The translations under genes were made by a program, and so were the position numbers. This document shows, one piece after another, positions 1-11,556 of a stretch of DNA of 64,000 nt. Numbering within the stretch: position 1 is the first letter of the stretch; each line of letters opens with the position of its first letter. Origin of the DNA: Cyprinodon diabolis. Taxonomy: Eukaryota > Chordata > Actinopteri > Cyprinodontiformes > Cyprinodontidae. The DNA is taken from contig JARPUW010000286.1 in assembly GCA_030533445.1 (NCBI GenBank), forward strand, positions 100,621 through 164,620. Reading direction: 5' to 3'. The notes under the pieces are model-generated. The model was given only the letters and a program-made list of their open reading frames with translations. It made no database searches and had not been told where the DNA came from.

Positions 1-978
1 TGAAGCTTGGAACCAAAAACATCTGCTCAAATCGACTTTATATTGTTAGTTTTCAGCTCTAGATGATTGCCAGAAAAGATCATGGCTGTATCGTTAATGG
101 TTTGTCTGTTACAACTCCAGAGGCCAAAATGGCATTATCTCACTGTGAAAAGAGCGTTTTGGCCTCAACCTTCTGATTTGAAGCTTTGAACCAAAAACAT
201 CTGCTCAAATCTACTTTATATTGTTAGTTTTCAGCTCTAGATGATTGCCAGAAAAGATCATGGCTGTATCATTAATGGTTTGTCTGTTACAACTCCAGAG
301 GCCAAAATAGCATTATCTCACTGTGAAAAGAGCGTTTTGGCCTCAACATCTGATTTGAAGCTTGGAACCAAAAACATCTGCTCAAATCGACTTTATATTG
401 TTAGTTTTCAGCTCTAGATGATTGCCAGAAAAGATCATGGCTGTATCATTAATGGTTTGTCTGTTACAACTCCAGAGGCCAAAATGGCATTATCTCACTG
501 TGAAAAGAGCGTTTTGGCCTCAGCTTCTGATTTGAAGCTTGGAACCAAAAACATCTGCTCAAATCGACTTTATATTGTTAGTTTTCAGCTCTAGATGATT
601 GCCAGAAAAGATCATGGCTGTATCATTAATGGTTTGTCTGTTACAACTCCAGAGGCCAAAATGGCATTATCTCACTGTGAAAAGAGCGTTTTGGCCTCAA
701 CCTTCTGATTTGAAGCTTGGAACCAAAAACATCTGCTCAAATCTACTTTATATTGTTAGTTTTCAGCTCTAGATGATTGCCAGAAAAGATCATGGCTGTA
801 TCATTAATGGTTTGTCTGTTACAACTCCAGAGGCCAAAATAGCATTATCTCACTGTGAAAAGAGCATTTTGGCCTCAACATCTGATTTGAAGCTTGGAAC
901 CAAAAACATCTGCTCAAATCTACTTTATATTGTTAGTTTTCAGCTCTAGATGATTGCCAGAAAAGATCATGGCTGTAT

Positions 979-986
979 CATTAATG
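979..986. repeat. 8-bp palindrome CATTAATG
   Basis: Monomer bases 90-97 are self-complementary and present in most copies. They are broken where base 91 is G (TCGTTAATGG), where base 92 is A (TCAATAAT) and where base 97 is C (TTAATCG). It could be a binding site for a homeodomain-like or AT-hook protein, but it could equally be chance in an AT-rich unit that has been amplified. Confidence 0.5.
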
Positions 987-1006
987 GTTTGTCTGTTACA
1001 ACTCCA

Positions 1007-1053
1007 GAGGCCAAAATAGCATTATCTCACTGTGAAAAGAGCGTTTTGGCCTC
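1007..1053. repeat. 10-bp perfect inverted repeat (dyad) within the monomer
   Basis: Monomer bases 118-127 read GAGGCCAAAA and bases 155-164 read TTTTGGCCTC, an exact reverse complement separated by 27 bases. The element recurs in nearly every monomer except those ending CTGCAACCTT or carrying changes at 118, 120, 121 or 122. When base 154 is A (the GCATTTT variant) the arms gain an eleventh pair with T128. Such dyads can extrude as hairpins or cruciforms, and short dyads have been proposed as features of centromeric satellites lacking CENP-B boxes. Function here is inferred. Confidence 0.85.
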
Positions 1054-1505
1054 AACATCTGATTTGAAGCTTGGAACCAAAAACATCTGCTCAAATCGAC
1101 TTTATATTGTTAGTTTTCAGCTCTAGATGATTGCCAGAAAAGAGCATGGCTGTATCGTTAATGGTTTGTCTGTTACAACTCCAGAGGCCAAAATGGCATT
1201 ATCTCACTGTGAAAAGAGCGTTTTGGCCTCAACCTTCTGATTTGAAGCTTGGAACCAAAAATATCTGCTCAAATCTACTTTATATTGTTAGTTTTCAGCT
1301 CTAGATGATTGCCAGAAAAGATCATGGCTGTATCATTAATGGTTTGTCTGTTACAACTCCAGAGGCCAAAATAGCATTATCTCACTGTGAAAAGAGCGTT
1401 TTGGCCTCAACATCTGATTTGAATCTTGGAACCAAAAACATCTGCTCAAATCTACTTTATATTGTTAGTTTTCAGCTCTAGATGATTGCCAGAAAAGATC
1501 ATGGC

Positions 1506-4500
1506 TGTATCATTAATGGTTTGTCTTTTACAACTCCAGAGGCCAAAATAGCATTATCTCACTGTGAAAAGAGCATTTTGGCCTCAACATCTGATTTGAA
1601 GCTTGGAACCAAAAACATCTGCTCAGATCTACTTTATATTGTTAGTTTTCAGCTCTAGATGATTGCCAGAAAAGATCATGGCTGTATCATTAATGGTTTG
1701 TCTGTTACAACTCCAGAGGCCAAAATAGCATTATCTCACTGTGAAAAGAGCGTTTTGGCCTCAACATCTGATTTGAAGCTTGGAACCAAAAACATCTGCT
1801 CAAATCTACTTTATATTGTTAGTTTTCAGCTCTAGATGATTGCCAGAAAAGATCATGGCTGTATCATTAATGGTTTGTCTGTTACAACTCCAGAGGCCAA
1901 AATGGCATTATCTCACTGTGAAAAGAGCGTTTTGGCTGCAACCTTCTGATTTGAAGCTTGGAACCAAAAACATCTGCTCAAATCTACTTTATATTGTTAG
2001 TTTTCAGCTCTAGATGATTGCCAGAAAAGATCATGGCTGTATCATTAATGGTTTGTCTGTTACAACTCCAGAGGCCAAAATGGCATTATCTCACTGTGAA
2101 AAGAGCGTTTTGGCCTCAGCTTCTGATTTGAAGCTTGGAACCAAAAACATCTGCTCAAATCTACTTTATATTGTTAGTTTTCAGCTCTAGATGATTGCCA
2201 GAAAAGATCATGGCTGTATCATTAATGGTTTGTCTGTTACAACTCCAGAGGCCAAAATGGCATTATCTCACTGTGAAAAGAGGGTTTTGGCCTCAACTTC
2301 TGATTTGAAGCTTGCAACCAAAAACATCTGCTCAAATCTACTTTATATTGTTAGTTTTCAGCTCTAGATGATGGCCAGAAAAGATCATGGCTGTATCATT
2401 AATGGTTTGTCTGTTACAACTCCAGAGGCCAAAATGGCATTATCTCACTGTGAAAAGAGCGTTTTGGCCTCAACTTCTGATTTGAAGCTTGGAACCAAAA
2501 ACATCTGCTCAAATCGACTTTATATTGTTAGTTTTCAGCTCTAGATGATTGCCAGAAAAGATCATGGCTGTATCATTAATGGTTTGTCTGTTACAACTCC
2601 AGAGGCCAAAATGGCATTATCTCACTGTGAAAAGAGCGTTTTGGCCTCAACTTCTGATTTGAAGCTTGGAACCAAAAACATCTGCTCAAATCGACTTTAT
2701 ATTGTTAGTTTTCAGCTCTAGATGATTGCCAGAAAAGATCATGGCTGTATCATTAATGGTTTGTCTGTTACAACTCCAGAGGCCAAAATGGCATTATCTC
2801 ACTGTGAAAAGAGCGTTTTGGCCTCAGCTTCTGATTTGAAGCTTGGAACCAAAAACATCTGCTCAAATCTACTTTATATTGTTAGTTTTCAGCTCTAGAT
2901 GATTGCCAGAAAAGATCATGGCTGTATCATTAATGGTTTGTCTGTTACAACTCCAGAGGCCAAAATAGCATTATCTCACTGTGAAAAGAGCGTTTTGGCC
3001 TCAACATCTGATTTGAATCTTGGAACCAAAAACATCTGCTCAAATCTACTTTATATTGTTAGTTTTCAGCTCTAGATGATTGCCAGAAAAGATCATGGTT
3101 GTATCATTAATGGTTTGTCTGTTACAACTCCAGAGGCCAAAATAGCATTATCTCACTGTGAAAAGAGCGTTTTGGCCTCAACATCTGATTTGAAGCTTGG
3201 AACCAAAAACATCTGCTCAAATCGACTTTATATTGTTAGTTTTCAGCTCTAGATGATTGCCAGAAAAGATCATGGCTGTATCATTAATGGTTTGTCTGTT
3301 ACAACTCCAGAGGCCAAAATGGCATTATCTCACCGTGAAAAGAGCGTTTTGGCCTCAGCTTCTGATTTGAAGCTTGGAACCAAAAACATCTGCTCAAATC
3401 GACTTTATATTGTTAGTTTTCAGCTCTAGATGATTGCCAGAAAAGATCATGGCTGTATCATTAATGGTTTGTCTGTTACAACTCCAGAGGCCAAAATGGC
3501 ATTATCTCACTGTGAAAAGAGCGTTTTGGCCTCAACCTTCAAATTTGAAGCTTGGAACCAAAAACATCTGCTCAAATCGACTTTATATTGTTAGTTTTCA
3601 GCTCTAGATGATTGCCAGAAAAGATCATGGCTGTATCGTTAATGGTTTGTCTGTTACAACTCCAGAGGCCAAAATGGCATTATCTCACTGTGAAAAGAGC
3701 GTTTTGGCCTCAACCTTCTGATTTGAAGCTTTGAACCAAAAACATCTGCTCAAATCTACTTTATATTGTTAGTTTTCAGCTCTAGATGATTGCCAGAAAA
3801 GATCATGGCTGTATCATTAATGGTTTGTCTGTTACAACTCCAGAGGCCAAAATAGCATTATCTCACTGTGAAAAGAGCGTTTTGGCCTCAACATCTGATT
3901 TGAAGCTTGGAACCAAAAACATCTGCTCAAATCGACTTTATATTGTTAGTTTTCAGCTCTAGATGATTGCCAGAAAAGATCATGGCTGTATCATTAATGG
4001 TTTGTCTGTTACAACTCCAGAGGCCAAAATGGCATTATCTCACTGTGAAAAGAGCGTTTTGGCCTCAGCTTCTGATTTGAAGCTTGGAACCAAAAACATC
4101 TGCTCAAATCGACTTTATATTGTTAGTTTTCAGCTCTAGATGATTGCCAGAAAAGATCATGGCTGTATCATTAATGGTTTGTCTGTTACAACTCCAGAGG
4201 CCAAAATGGCATTATCTCACTGTGAAAAGAGCGTTTTGGCCTCAACCTTCTGATTTGAAGCTTGGAACCAAAAACATCTGCTCAAATCTACTTTATATTG
4301 TTAGTTTTCAGCTCTAGATGATTGCCAGAAAAGATCATGGCTGTATCATTAATGGTTTGTCTGTTACAACTCCAGAGGCCAAAATAGCATTATCTCACTG
4401 TGAAAAGAGCATTTTGGCCTCAACATCTGATTTGAAGCTTGGAACCAAAAACATCTGCTCAAATCTACTTTATATTGTTAGTTTTCAGCTCTAGATGATT

Positions 4501-5174
4501 GCCAGAAAAGATCATGGCTGTATCATTAATGGTTTGTCTGTTACAACTCCAGAGGCCAAAATAGCATTATCTCACTGTGAAAAGAGCGTTTTGGCCTCAA
4601 CATCTGATTTGAAGCTTGGAACCAAAAACATCTGCTCAAATCGACTTTATATTGTTAGTTTTCAGCTCTAGATGATTGCCAGAAAAGAGCATGGCTGTAT
4701 CGTTAATGGTTTGTCTGTTACAACTCCAGAGGCCAAAATGGCATTATCTCACTGTGAAAAGAGCGTTTTGGCCTCAACCTTCTGATTTGAAGCTTGGAAC
4801 CAAAAATATCTGCTCAAATCTACTTTATATTGTTAGTTTTCAGCTCTAGATGATTGCCAGAAAAGATCATGGCTGTATCATTAATGGTTTGTCTGTTACA
4901 ACTCCAGAGGCCAAAATAGCATTATCTCACTGTGAAAAGAGCGTTTTGGCCTCAACATCTGATTTGAATCTTGGAACCAAAAACATCTGCTCAAATCTAC
5001 TTTATATTGTTAGTTTTCAGCTCTAGATGATTGCCAGAAAAGATCATGGTTGTATCATTAATGGTTTGTCTGTTACAACTCCAGAGGCCAAAATAGCATT
5101 ATCTCACTGTGAAAAGAGCGTTTTGGCCTCAACATCTGATTTGAAGCTTGGAACCAAAAACATCTGCTCAAATC
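1506..5174 (+). repeat. 36-monomer-offset repeat, copy 1 (6,382 bp offset)
   Basis: A series of rare markers matches 7888-11556 at a constant offset of 6,382. The markers are T106 (GTCTTTTAC), G28 (TCAGATCT), an X ending, G153 (GAGGGTTTT), C8 (GCAACC) with G66 (GATGGCC), C142 (CACCGTG), and a unique TTCAAATTT ending at 3539/9921. The only difference I noticed is TTTGAA versus TTGGAA at the monomer starting 3726. Confidence 0.85.
3546..5049 (+). repeat. Duplicated segment, copy 2 (offset 3,545 bp)
   Basis: This is the partner of positions 1-1504, with the same order of eight subtype markers. The matching monomer at 4967 continues with T84 (GGTTGT), which the monomer at 1422 lacks; this is where the two copies part. 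Confidence 0.8.
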
Positions 5175-5227
5175 TACTTTATATTGTTAGTTTTCAGCTC
5201 TAGATGATTGCCAGAAAAGATCATGGT
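3810..5227 (+). repeat. Eight-monomer tandem duplication, copy 1 (1,418 bp)
   Basis: The order of subtypes and markers (A154, G78 with G91, T18, the AATCTT variant) repeats at 5228-6592 with offset 1,418 bp. The two copies differ visibly at the monomer starting 4967 (AATCTT) versus 6385 (AATGTT). This duplication is absent from the related segment at 7.9-11.6 kb. Confidence 0.75.
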
Positions 5228-6592
5228 TGTATCATTAATGGTTTGTCTGTTACAACTCCAGAGGCCAAAATAGCATTATCTCACTGTGAAAAGAGCGTTT
5301 TGGCCTCAACATCTGATTTGAAGCTTGGAACCAAAAACATCTGCTCAAATCGACTTTATATTGTTAGTTTTCAGCTCTAGATGATTGCCAGAAAAGATCA
5401 TGGCTGTATCATTAATGGTTTGTCTGTTACAACTCCAGAGGCCAAAATGGCATTATCTCACTGTGAAAAGAGCGTTTTGGCCTCAGCTTCTGATTTGAAG
5501 CTTGGAACCAAAAACATCTGCTCAAATCGACTTTATATTGTTAGTTTTCAGCTCTAGATGATTGCCAGAAAAGATCATGGCTGTATCATTAATGGTTTGT
5601 CTGTTACAACTCCAGAGGCCAAAATGGCATTATCTCACTGTGAAAAGAGCGTTTTGGCCTCAACCTTCTGATTTGAAGCTTGGAACCAAAAACATCTGCT
5701 CAAATCTACTTTATATTGTTAGTTTTCAGCTCTAGATGATTGCCAGAAAAGATCATGGCTGTATCATTAATGGTTTGTCTGTTACAACTCCAGAGGCCAA
5801 AATAGCATTATCTCACTGTGAAAAGAGCATTTTGGCCTCAACATCTGATTTGAAGCTTGGAACCAAAAACATCTGCTCAAATCTACTTTATATTGTTAGT
5901 TTTCAGCTCTAGATGATTGCCAGAAAAGATCATGGCTGTATCATTAATGGTTTGTCTGTTACAACTCCAGAGGCCAAAATAGCATTATCTCACTGTGAAA
6001 AGAGCGTTTTGGCCTCAACATCTGATTTGAAGCTTGGAACCAAAAACATCTGCTCAAATCGACTTTATATTGTTAGTTTTCAGCTCTAGATGATTGCCAG
6101 AAAAGAGCATGGCTGTATCGTTAATGGTTTGTCTGTTACAACTCCAGAGGCCAAAATGGCATTATCTCACTGTGAAAAGAGCGTTTTGGCCTCAACCTTC
6201 TGATTTGAAGCTTGGAACCAAAAATATCTGCTCAAATCTACTTTATATTGTTAGTTTTCAGCTCTAGATGATTGCCAGAAAAGATCATGGCTGTATCATT
6301 AATGGTTTGTCTGTTACAACTCCAGAGGCCAAAATAGCATTATCTCACTGTGAAAAGAGCGTTTTGGCCTCAACATCTGATTTGAATGTTGGAACCAAAA
6401 ACATCTGCTCAAATCTACTTTATATTGTTAGTTTTCAGCTCTAGATGATTGCCAGAAAAGATCATGGTTGTATCATTAATGGTTTGTCTGTTACAACTCC
6501 AGAGGCCAAAATAGCATTATCTCACTGTGAAAAGAGCGTTTTGGCCTCAACATCTGATTTGAAGCTTGGAACCAAAAACATCTGCTCAAATC
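5228..6592 (+). repeat. Eight-monomer tandem duplication, copy 2
   Basis: Second copy of the 1,418-bp duplication. It contains a private G4 change at 6388 that, with T3, makes AATGTT in place of HindIII. The match ends at base 32 of the monomer beginning 6562, which has G32 where the first copy has T32. Confidence 0.75.
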
Positions 6593-6916
6593 GACTTTAT
6601 ATTGTTAGTTTTCAGCTCTAGATGATTGCCAGAAAAGATCATGGCTGTATCATTAATGGTTTGTCTGTTACAACTCCAGAGGCCAAAATGGCATTATCTC
6701 ACCGTGAAAAGAGCGTTTTGGCCTCAGCTTCTGATTTGAAGCTTGGAACCAAAAACATCTGCTCAAATCGACTTTATATTGTTAGTTTTCAGCTCTAGAT
6801 GATTGCCAGAAAAGATCATGGCTGTATCATTAATGGTTTGTCTGTTACAACTCCAGAGGCCAAAATGGCATTATCTCACTGTGAAAAGAGCGTTTTGGCC
6901 TCAACCTTCTGATTTG

Positions 6917-9208
6917 AAGCTTGGAACCAAAAACATCTGCTCAAATCTACTTTATATTGTTAGTTTTCAGCTCTAGATGATTGCCAGAAAAGATCATGGC
7001 TGTATCATTAATGGTTTGTCTGTTACAACTCCAGAGGCCAAAATGGCATTATCTCACTGTGAAAAGAGCGTTTTGGCTGCAACCTTCTGATTTGAAGCTT
7101 GGAACCAAAAACATCTGCTCAAATCGACTTTATATTGTTAGTTTTCAGCTCTAGATGTTTGCCAGAAAAGAGCATGGCTGTATCGTTAATGGTTTGTCTG
7201 TTACAACTCCAGAGGCCAAAATGGCATTATCTCACTGTGAAAAGAGCGTTTTGGCCTCAACCTTCTGATTTGAAGCTTGGAACCAAAAACATCTGCTCAA
7301 ATCTACTGTATATTGTTAGTTTTCAGCTCTAGATGATTGCCAGAAAAGATCATGGCTGTATCATTAATGGTTTGTCTGTTACAACTCCAGAGGCCAAAAT
7401 AGCATTATCTCACTGTGAAAAGAGCGTTTTGGCCTCAACATCTGATTTGAATCTTGGAACCATAAACATCTGCTCAAATCTACTTTATATTGTTAGTTTT
7501 CAGCTCTAGATGATTGCCAGAAAAGATCATGGTTGTATCATTAATGGTTTGTCTGTTACAACTCCAGAGGCCAAAATAGCATTATCTCACTGTGAAAAGA
7601 GCGTTTTGGCCTCAACATCTGATTTGAAGCTTGGAACCAAAAACATCTGCTCAAATCGACTTTATATTGTTAGTTTTCAGCTCTAGATGATTGCCAGAAA
7701 AGATCATGGCTGTATCATTAATGGTTTGTCTGTTACAACTCCAGAGGCCAAAATGGCATTATCTCACTGTGAAAATAGCGTTTTGGCCTCAGCTTCTGAT
7801 TTGAAGCTTGGAACCAAAAACATCTGCTCAAATCGACTTTATATTGTTAGTTTTCAGCTCTAGATGATTGCCAGAAAAGATCATGGCTGTATCATTAATG
7901 GTTTGTCTTTTACAACTCCAGAGGCCAAAATAGCATTATCTCACTGTGAAAAGAGCATTTTGGCCTCAACATCTGATTTGAAGCTTGGAACCAAAAACAT
8001 CTGCTCAGATCTACTTTATATTGTTAGTTTTCAGCTCTAGATGATTGCCAGAAAAGATCATGGCTGTATCATTAATGGTTTGTCTGTTACAACTCCAGAG
8101 GCCAAAATAGCATTATCTCACTGTGAAAAGAGCGTTTTGGCCTCAACATCTGATTTGAAGCTTGGAACCAAAAACATCTGCTCAAATCTACTTTATATTG
8201 TTAGTTTTCAGCTCTAGATGATTGCCAGAAAAGATCATGGCTGTATCATTAATGGTTTGTCTGTTACAACTCCAGAGGCCAAAATGGCATTATCTCACTG
8301 TGAAAAGAGCGTTTTGGCTGCAACCTTCTGATTTGAAGCTTGGAACCAAAAACATCTGCTCAAATCTACTTTATATTGTTAGTTTTCAGCTCTAGATGAT
8401 TGCCAGAAAAGATCATGGCTGTATCATTAATGGTTTGTCTGTTACAACTCCAGAGGCCAAAATGGCATTATCTCACTGTGAAAAGAGCGTTTTGGCCTCA
8501 GCTTCTGATTTGAAGCTTGGAACCAAAAACATCTGCTCAAATCTACTTTATATTGTTAGTTTTCAGCTCTAGATGATTGCCAGAAAAGATCATGGCTGTA
8601 TCATTAATGGTTTGTCTGTTACAACTCCAGAGGCCAAAATGGCATTATCTCACTGTGAAAAGAGGGTTTTGGCCTCAACTTCTGATTTGAAGCTTGCAAC
8701 CAAAAACATCTGCTCAAATCTACTTTATATTGTTAGTTTTCAGCTCTAGATGATGGCCAGAAAAGATCATGGCTGTATCATTAATGGTTTGTCTGTTACA
8801 ACTCCAGAGGCCAAAATGGCATTATCTCACTGTGAAAAGAGCGTTTTGGCCTCAACTTCTGATTTGAAGCTTGGAACCAAAAACATCTGCTCAAATCGAC
8901 TTTATATTGTTAGTTTTCAGCTCTAGATGATTGCCAGAAAAGATCATGGCTGTATCATTAATGGTTTGTCTGTTACAACTCCAGAGGCCAAAATGGCATT
9001 ATCTCACTGTGAAAAGAGCGTTTTGGCCTCAACTTCTGATTTGAAGCTTGGAACCAAAAACATCTGCTCAAATCGACTTTATATTGTTAGTTTTCAGCTC
9101 TAGATGATTGCCAGAAAAGATCATGGCTGTATCATTAATGGTTTGTCTGTTACAACTCCAGAGGCCAAAATGGCATTATCTCACTGTGAAAAGAGCGTTT
9201 TGGCCTCA
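6917..9208 (+). repeat. 36-monomer-offset repeat, second block, copy 1 (6,383 bp offset)
   Basis: This matches 13300-15591 through T64 (GATGTTTGCC), G36 (CTACTGTAT), T14 (ACCATAAAC), T150 (GAAAATAGCG), T106, G28, G153 and C8/G66. It is joined to the preceding block, so 1.5-15.6 kb carries up to three partial copies of one 36-monomer order. Confidence 0.85.
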
Positions 9209-11556
9209 GCTTCTGATTTGAAGCTTGGAACCAAAAACATCTGCTCAAATCTACTTTATATTGTTAGTTTTCAGCTCTAGATGATTGCCAGAAAAGATCA
9301 TGGCTGTATCATTAATGGTTTGTCTGTTACAACTCCAGAGGCCAAAATAGCATTATCTCACTGTGAAAAGAGCGTTTTGGCCTCAACATCTGATTTGAAT
9401 CTTGGAACCAAAAACATCTGCTCAAATCTACTTTATATTGTTAGTTTTCAGCTCTAGATGATTGCCAGAAAAGATCATGGTTGTATCATTAATGGTTTGT
9501 CTGTTACAACTCCAGAGGCCAAAATAGCATTATCTCACTGTGAAAAGAGCGTTTTGGCCTCAACATCTGATTTGAAGCTTGGAACCAAAAACATCTGCTC
9601 AAATCGACTTTATATTGTTAGTTTTCAGCTCTAGATGATTGCCAGAAAAGATCATGGCTGTATCATTAATGGTTTGTCTGTTACAACTCCAGAGGCCAAA
9701 ATGGCATTATCTCACCGTGAAAAGAGCGTTTTGGCCTCAGCTTCTGATTTGAAGCTTGGAACCAAAAACATCTGCTCAAATCGACTTTATATTGTTAGTT
9801 TTCAGCTCTAGATGATTGCCAGAAAAGATCATGGCTGTATCATTAATGGTTTGTCTGTTACAACTCCAGAGGCCAAAATGGCATTATCTCACTGTGAAAA
9901 GAGCGTTTTGGCCTCAACCTTCAAATTTGAAGCTTGGAACCAAAAACATCTGCTCAAATCGACTTTATATTGTTAGTTTTCAGCTCTAGATGATTGCCAG
10001 AAAAGATCATGGCTGTATCGTTAATGGTTTGTCTGTTACAACTCCAGAGGCCAAAATGGCATTATCTCACTGTGAAAAGAGCGTTTTGGCCTCAACCTTC
10101 TGATTTGAAGCTTGGAACCAAAAACATCTGCTCAAATCTACTTTATATTGTTAGTTTTCAGCTCTAGATGATTGCCAGAAAAGATCATGGCTGTATCATT
10201 AATGGTTTGTCTGTTACAACTCCAGAGGCCAAAATAGCATTATCTCACTGTGAAAAGAGCGTTTTGGCCTCAACATCTGATTTGAAGCTTGGAACCAAAA
10301 ACATCTGCTCAAATCGACTTTATATTGTTAGTTTTCAGCTCTAGATGATTGCCAGAAAAGATCATGGCTGTATCATTAATGGTTTGTCTGTTACAACTCC
10401 AGAGGCCAAAATGGCATTATCTCACTGTGAAAAGAGCGTTTTGGCCTCAGCTTCTGATTTGAAGCTTGGAACCAAAAACATCTGCTCAAATCGACTTTAT
10501 ATTGTTAGTTTTCAGCTCTAGATGATTGCCAGAAAAGATCATGGCTGTATCATTAATGGTTTGTCTGTTACAACTCCAGAGGCCAAAATGGCATTATCTC
10601 ACTGTGAAAAGAGCGTTTTGGCCTCAACCTTCTGATTTGAAGCTTGGAACCAAAAACATCTGCTCAAATCTACTTTATATTGTTAGTTTTCAGCTCTAGA
10701 TGATTGCCAGAAAAGATCATGGCTGTATCATTAATGGTTTGTCTGTTACAACTCCAGAGGCCAAAATAGCATTATCTCACTGTGAAAAGAGCATTTTGGC
10801 CTCAACATCTGATTTGAAGCTTGGAACCAAAAACATCTGCTCAAATCTACTTTATATTGTTAGTTTTCAGCTCTAGATGATTGCCAGAAAAGATCATGGC
10901 TGTATCATTAATGGTTTGTCTGTTACAACTCCAGAGGCCAAAATAGCATTATCTCACTGTGAAAAGAGCGTTTTGGCCTCAACATCTGATTTGAAGCTTG
11001 GAACCAAAAACATCTGCTCAAATCGACTTTATATTGTTAGTTTTCAGCTCTAGATGATTGCCAGAAAAGAGCATGGCTGTATCGTTAATGGTTTGTCTGT
11101 TACAACTCCAGAGGCCAAAATGGCATTATCTCACTGTGAAAAGAGCGTTTTGGCCTCAACCTTCTGATTTGAAGCTTGGAACCAAAAATATCTGCTCAAA
11201 TCTACTTTATATTGTTAGTTTTCAGCTCTAGATGATTGCCAGAAAAGATCATGGCTGTATCATTAATGGTTTGTCTGTTACAACTCCAGAGGCCAAAATA
11301 GCATTATCTCACTGTGAAAAGAGCGTTTTGGCCTCAACATCTGATTTGAATCTTGGAACCAAAAACATCTGCTCAAATCTACTTTATATTGTTAGTTTTC
11401 AGCTCTAGATGATTGCCAGAAAAGATCATGGTTGTATCATTAATGGTTTGTCTGTTACAACTCCAGAGGCCAAAATAGCATTATCTCACTGTGAAAAGAG
11501 CGTTTTGGCCTCAACATCTGATTTGAAGCTTGGAACCAAAAACATCTGCTCAAATC
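7888..11556 (+). repeat. 36-monomer-offset repeat, copy 2
   Basis: Partner of 1506-5174. After 11556 it continues with a CACCGTG monomer and then a segment (12054-13299) with new markers: A18 (seven A's in a row at 12069-12075), T132 (GGCTTTATC), G68 (GATTGGCAG) and the CTCCGAACC edge. These are absent from the first 7 kb and common from 16.6 to 31.5 kb. Confidence 0.85.

Larger units (their letters stand above)
890..1066 (+). repeat. Representative 177-bp monomer (subtype A)
   Basis: This copy carries the common state at most variable sites: T32, C84, A91, A129, G154 and ending CTCAACAT. Within it are a HindIII site at 1-6, an XbaI site TCTAGA at 56-61, AluI sites at 2-5 and 53-56, an AseI site ATTAAT at 91-96, and HaeIII sites GGCC at 120-123 and 159-162. 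Digestion of genomic DNA with these enzymes should therefore give a ~177-bp ladder. It has 66 G or C bases in 177. Homopurine A-tracts of four or five lie at 13-17, 72-75, 124-127 and 146-149, with T-tracts at 48-51 and 155-158. Confidence 0.95.
1..1504 (+). repeat. Duplicated segment, copy 1 (offset 3,545 bp, 20 monomers)
   Basis: Monomers 1-8 match the eight monomers from 3548 in order and by marker: ending C with G91; GCTTTGAA at the HindIII edge; subtype G; subtype C; A154; plain A; G78 (GAGCATGG) with G91; and T18 (AAATAT). The match enters monomer 9 (from 1422), which carries the T3 change that destroys HindIII, and stops before base 84 of that monomer. Confidence 0.8.

Noticed and set aside
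7099..7332. 77-codon open reading frame, identical at 13482-13715, 21281-21514 and 28729-28962
   Set aside because: It starts at TTG, has no known domain, lies wholly inside satellite monomers and exists only because A64T removes one stop. It reads two consecutive monomers in different frames, as expected by chance. The identical copies follow from HOR duplication.
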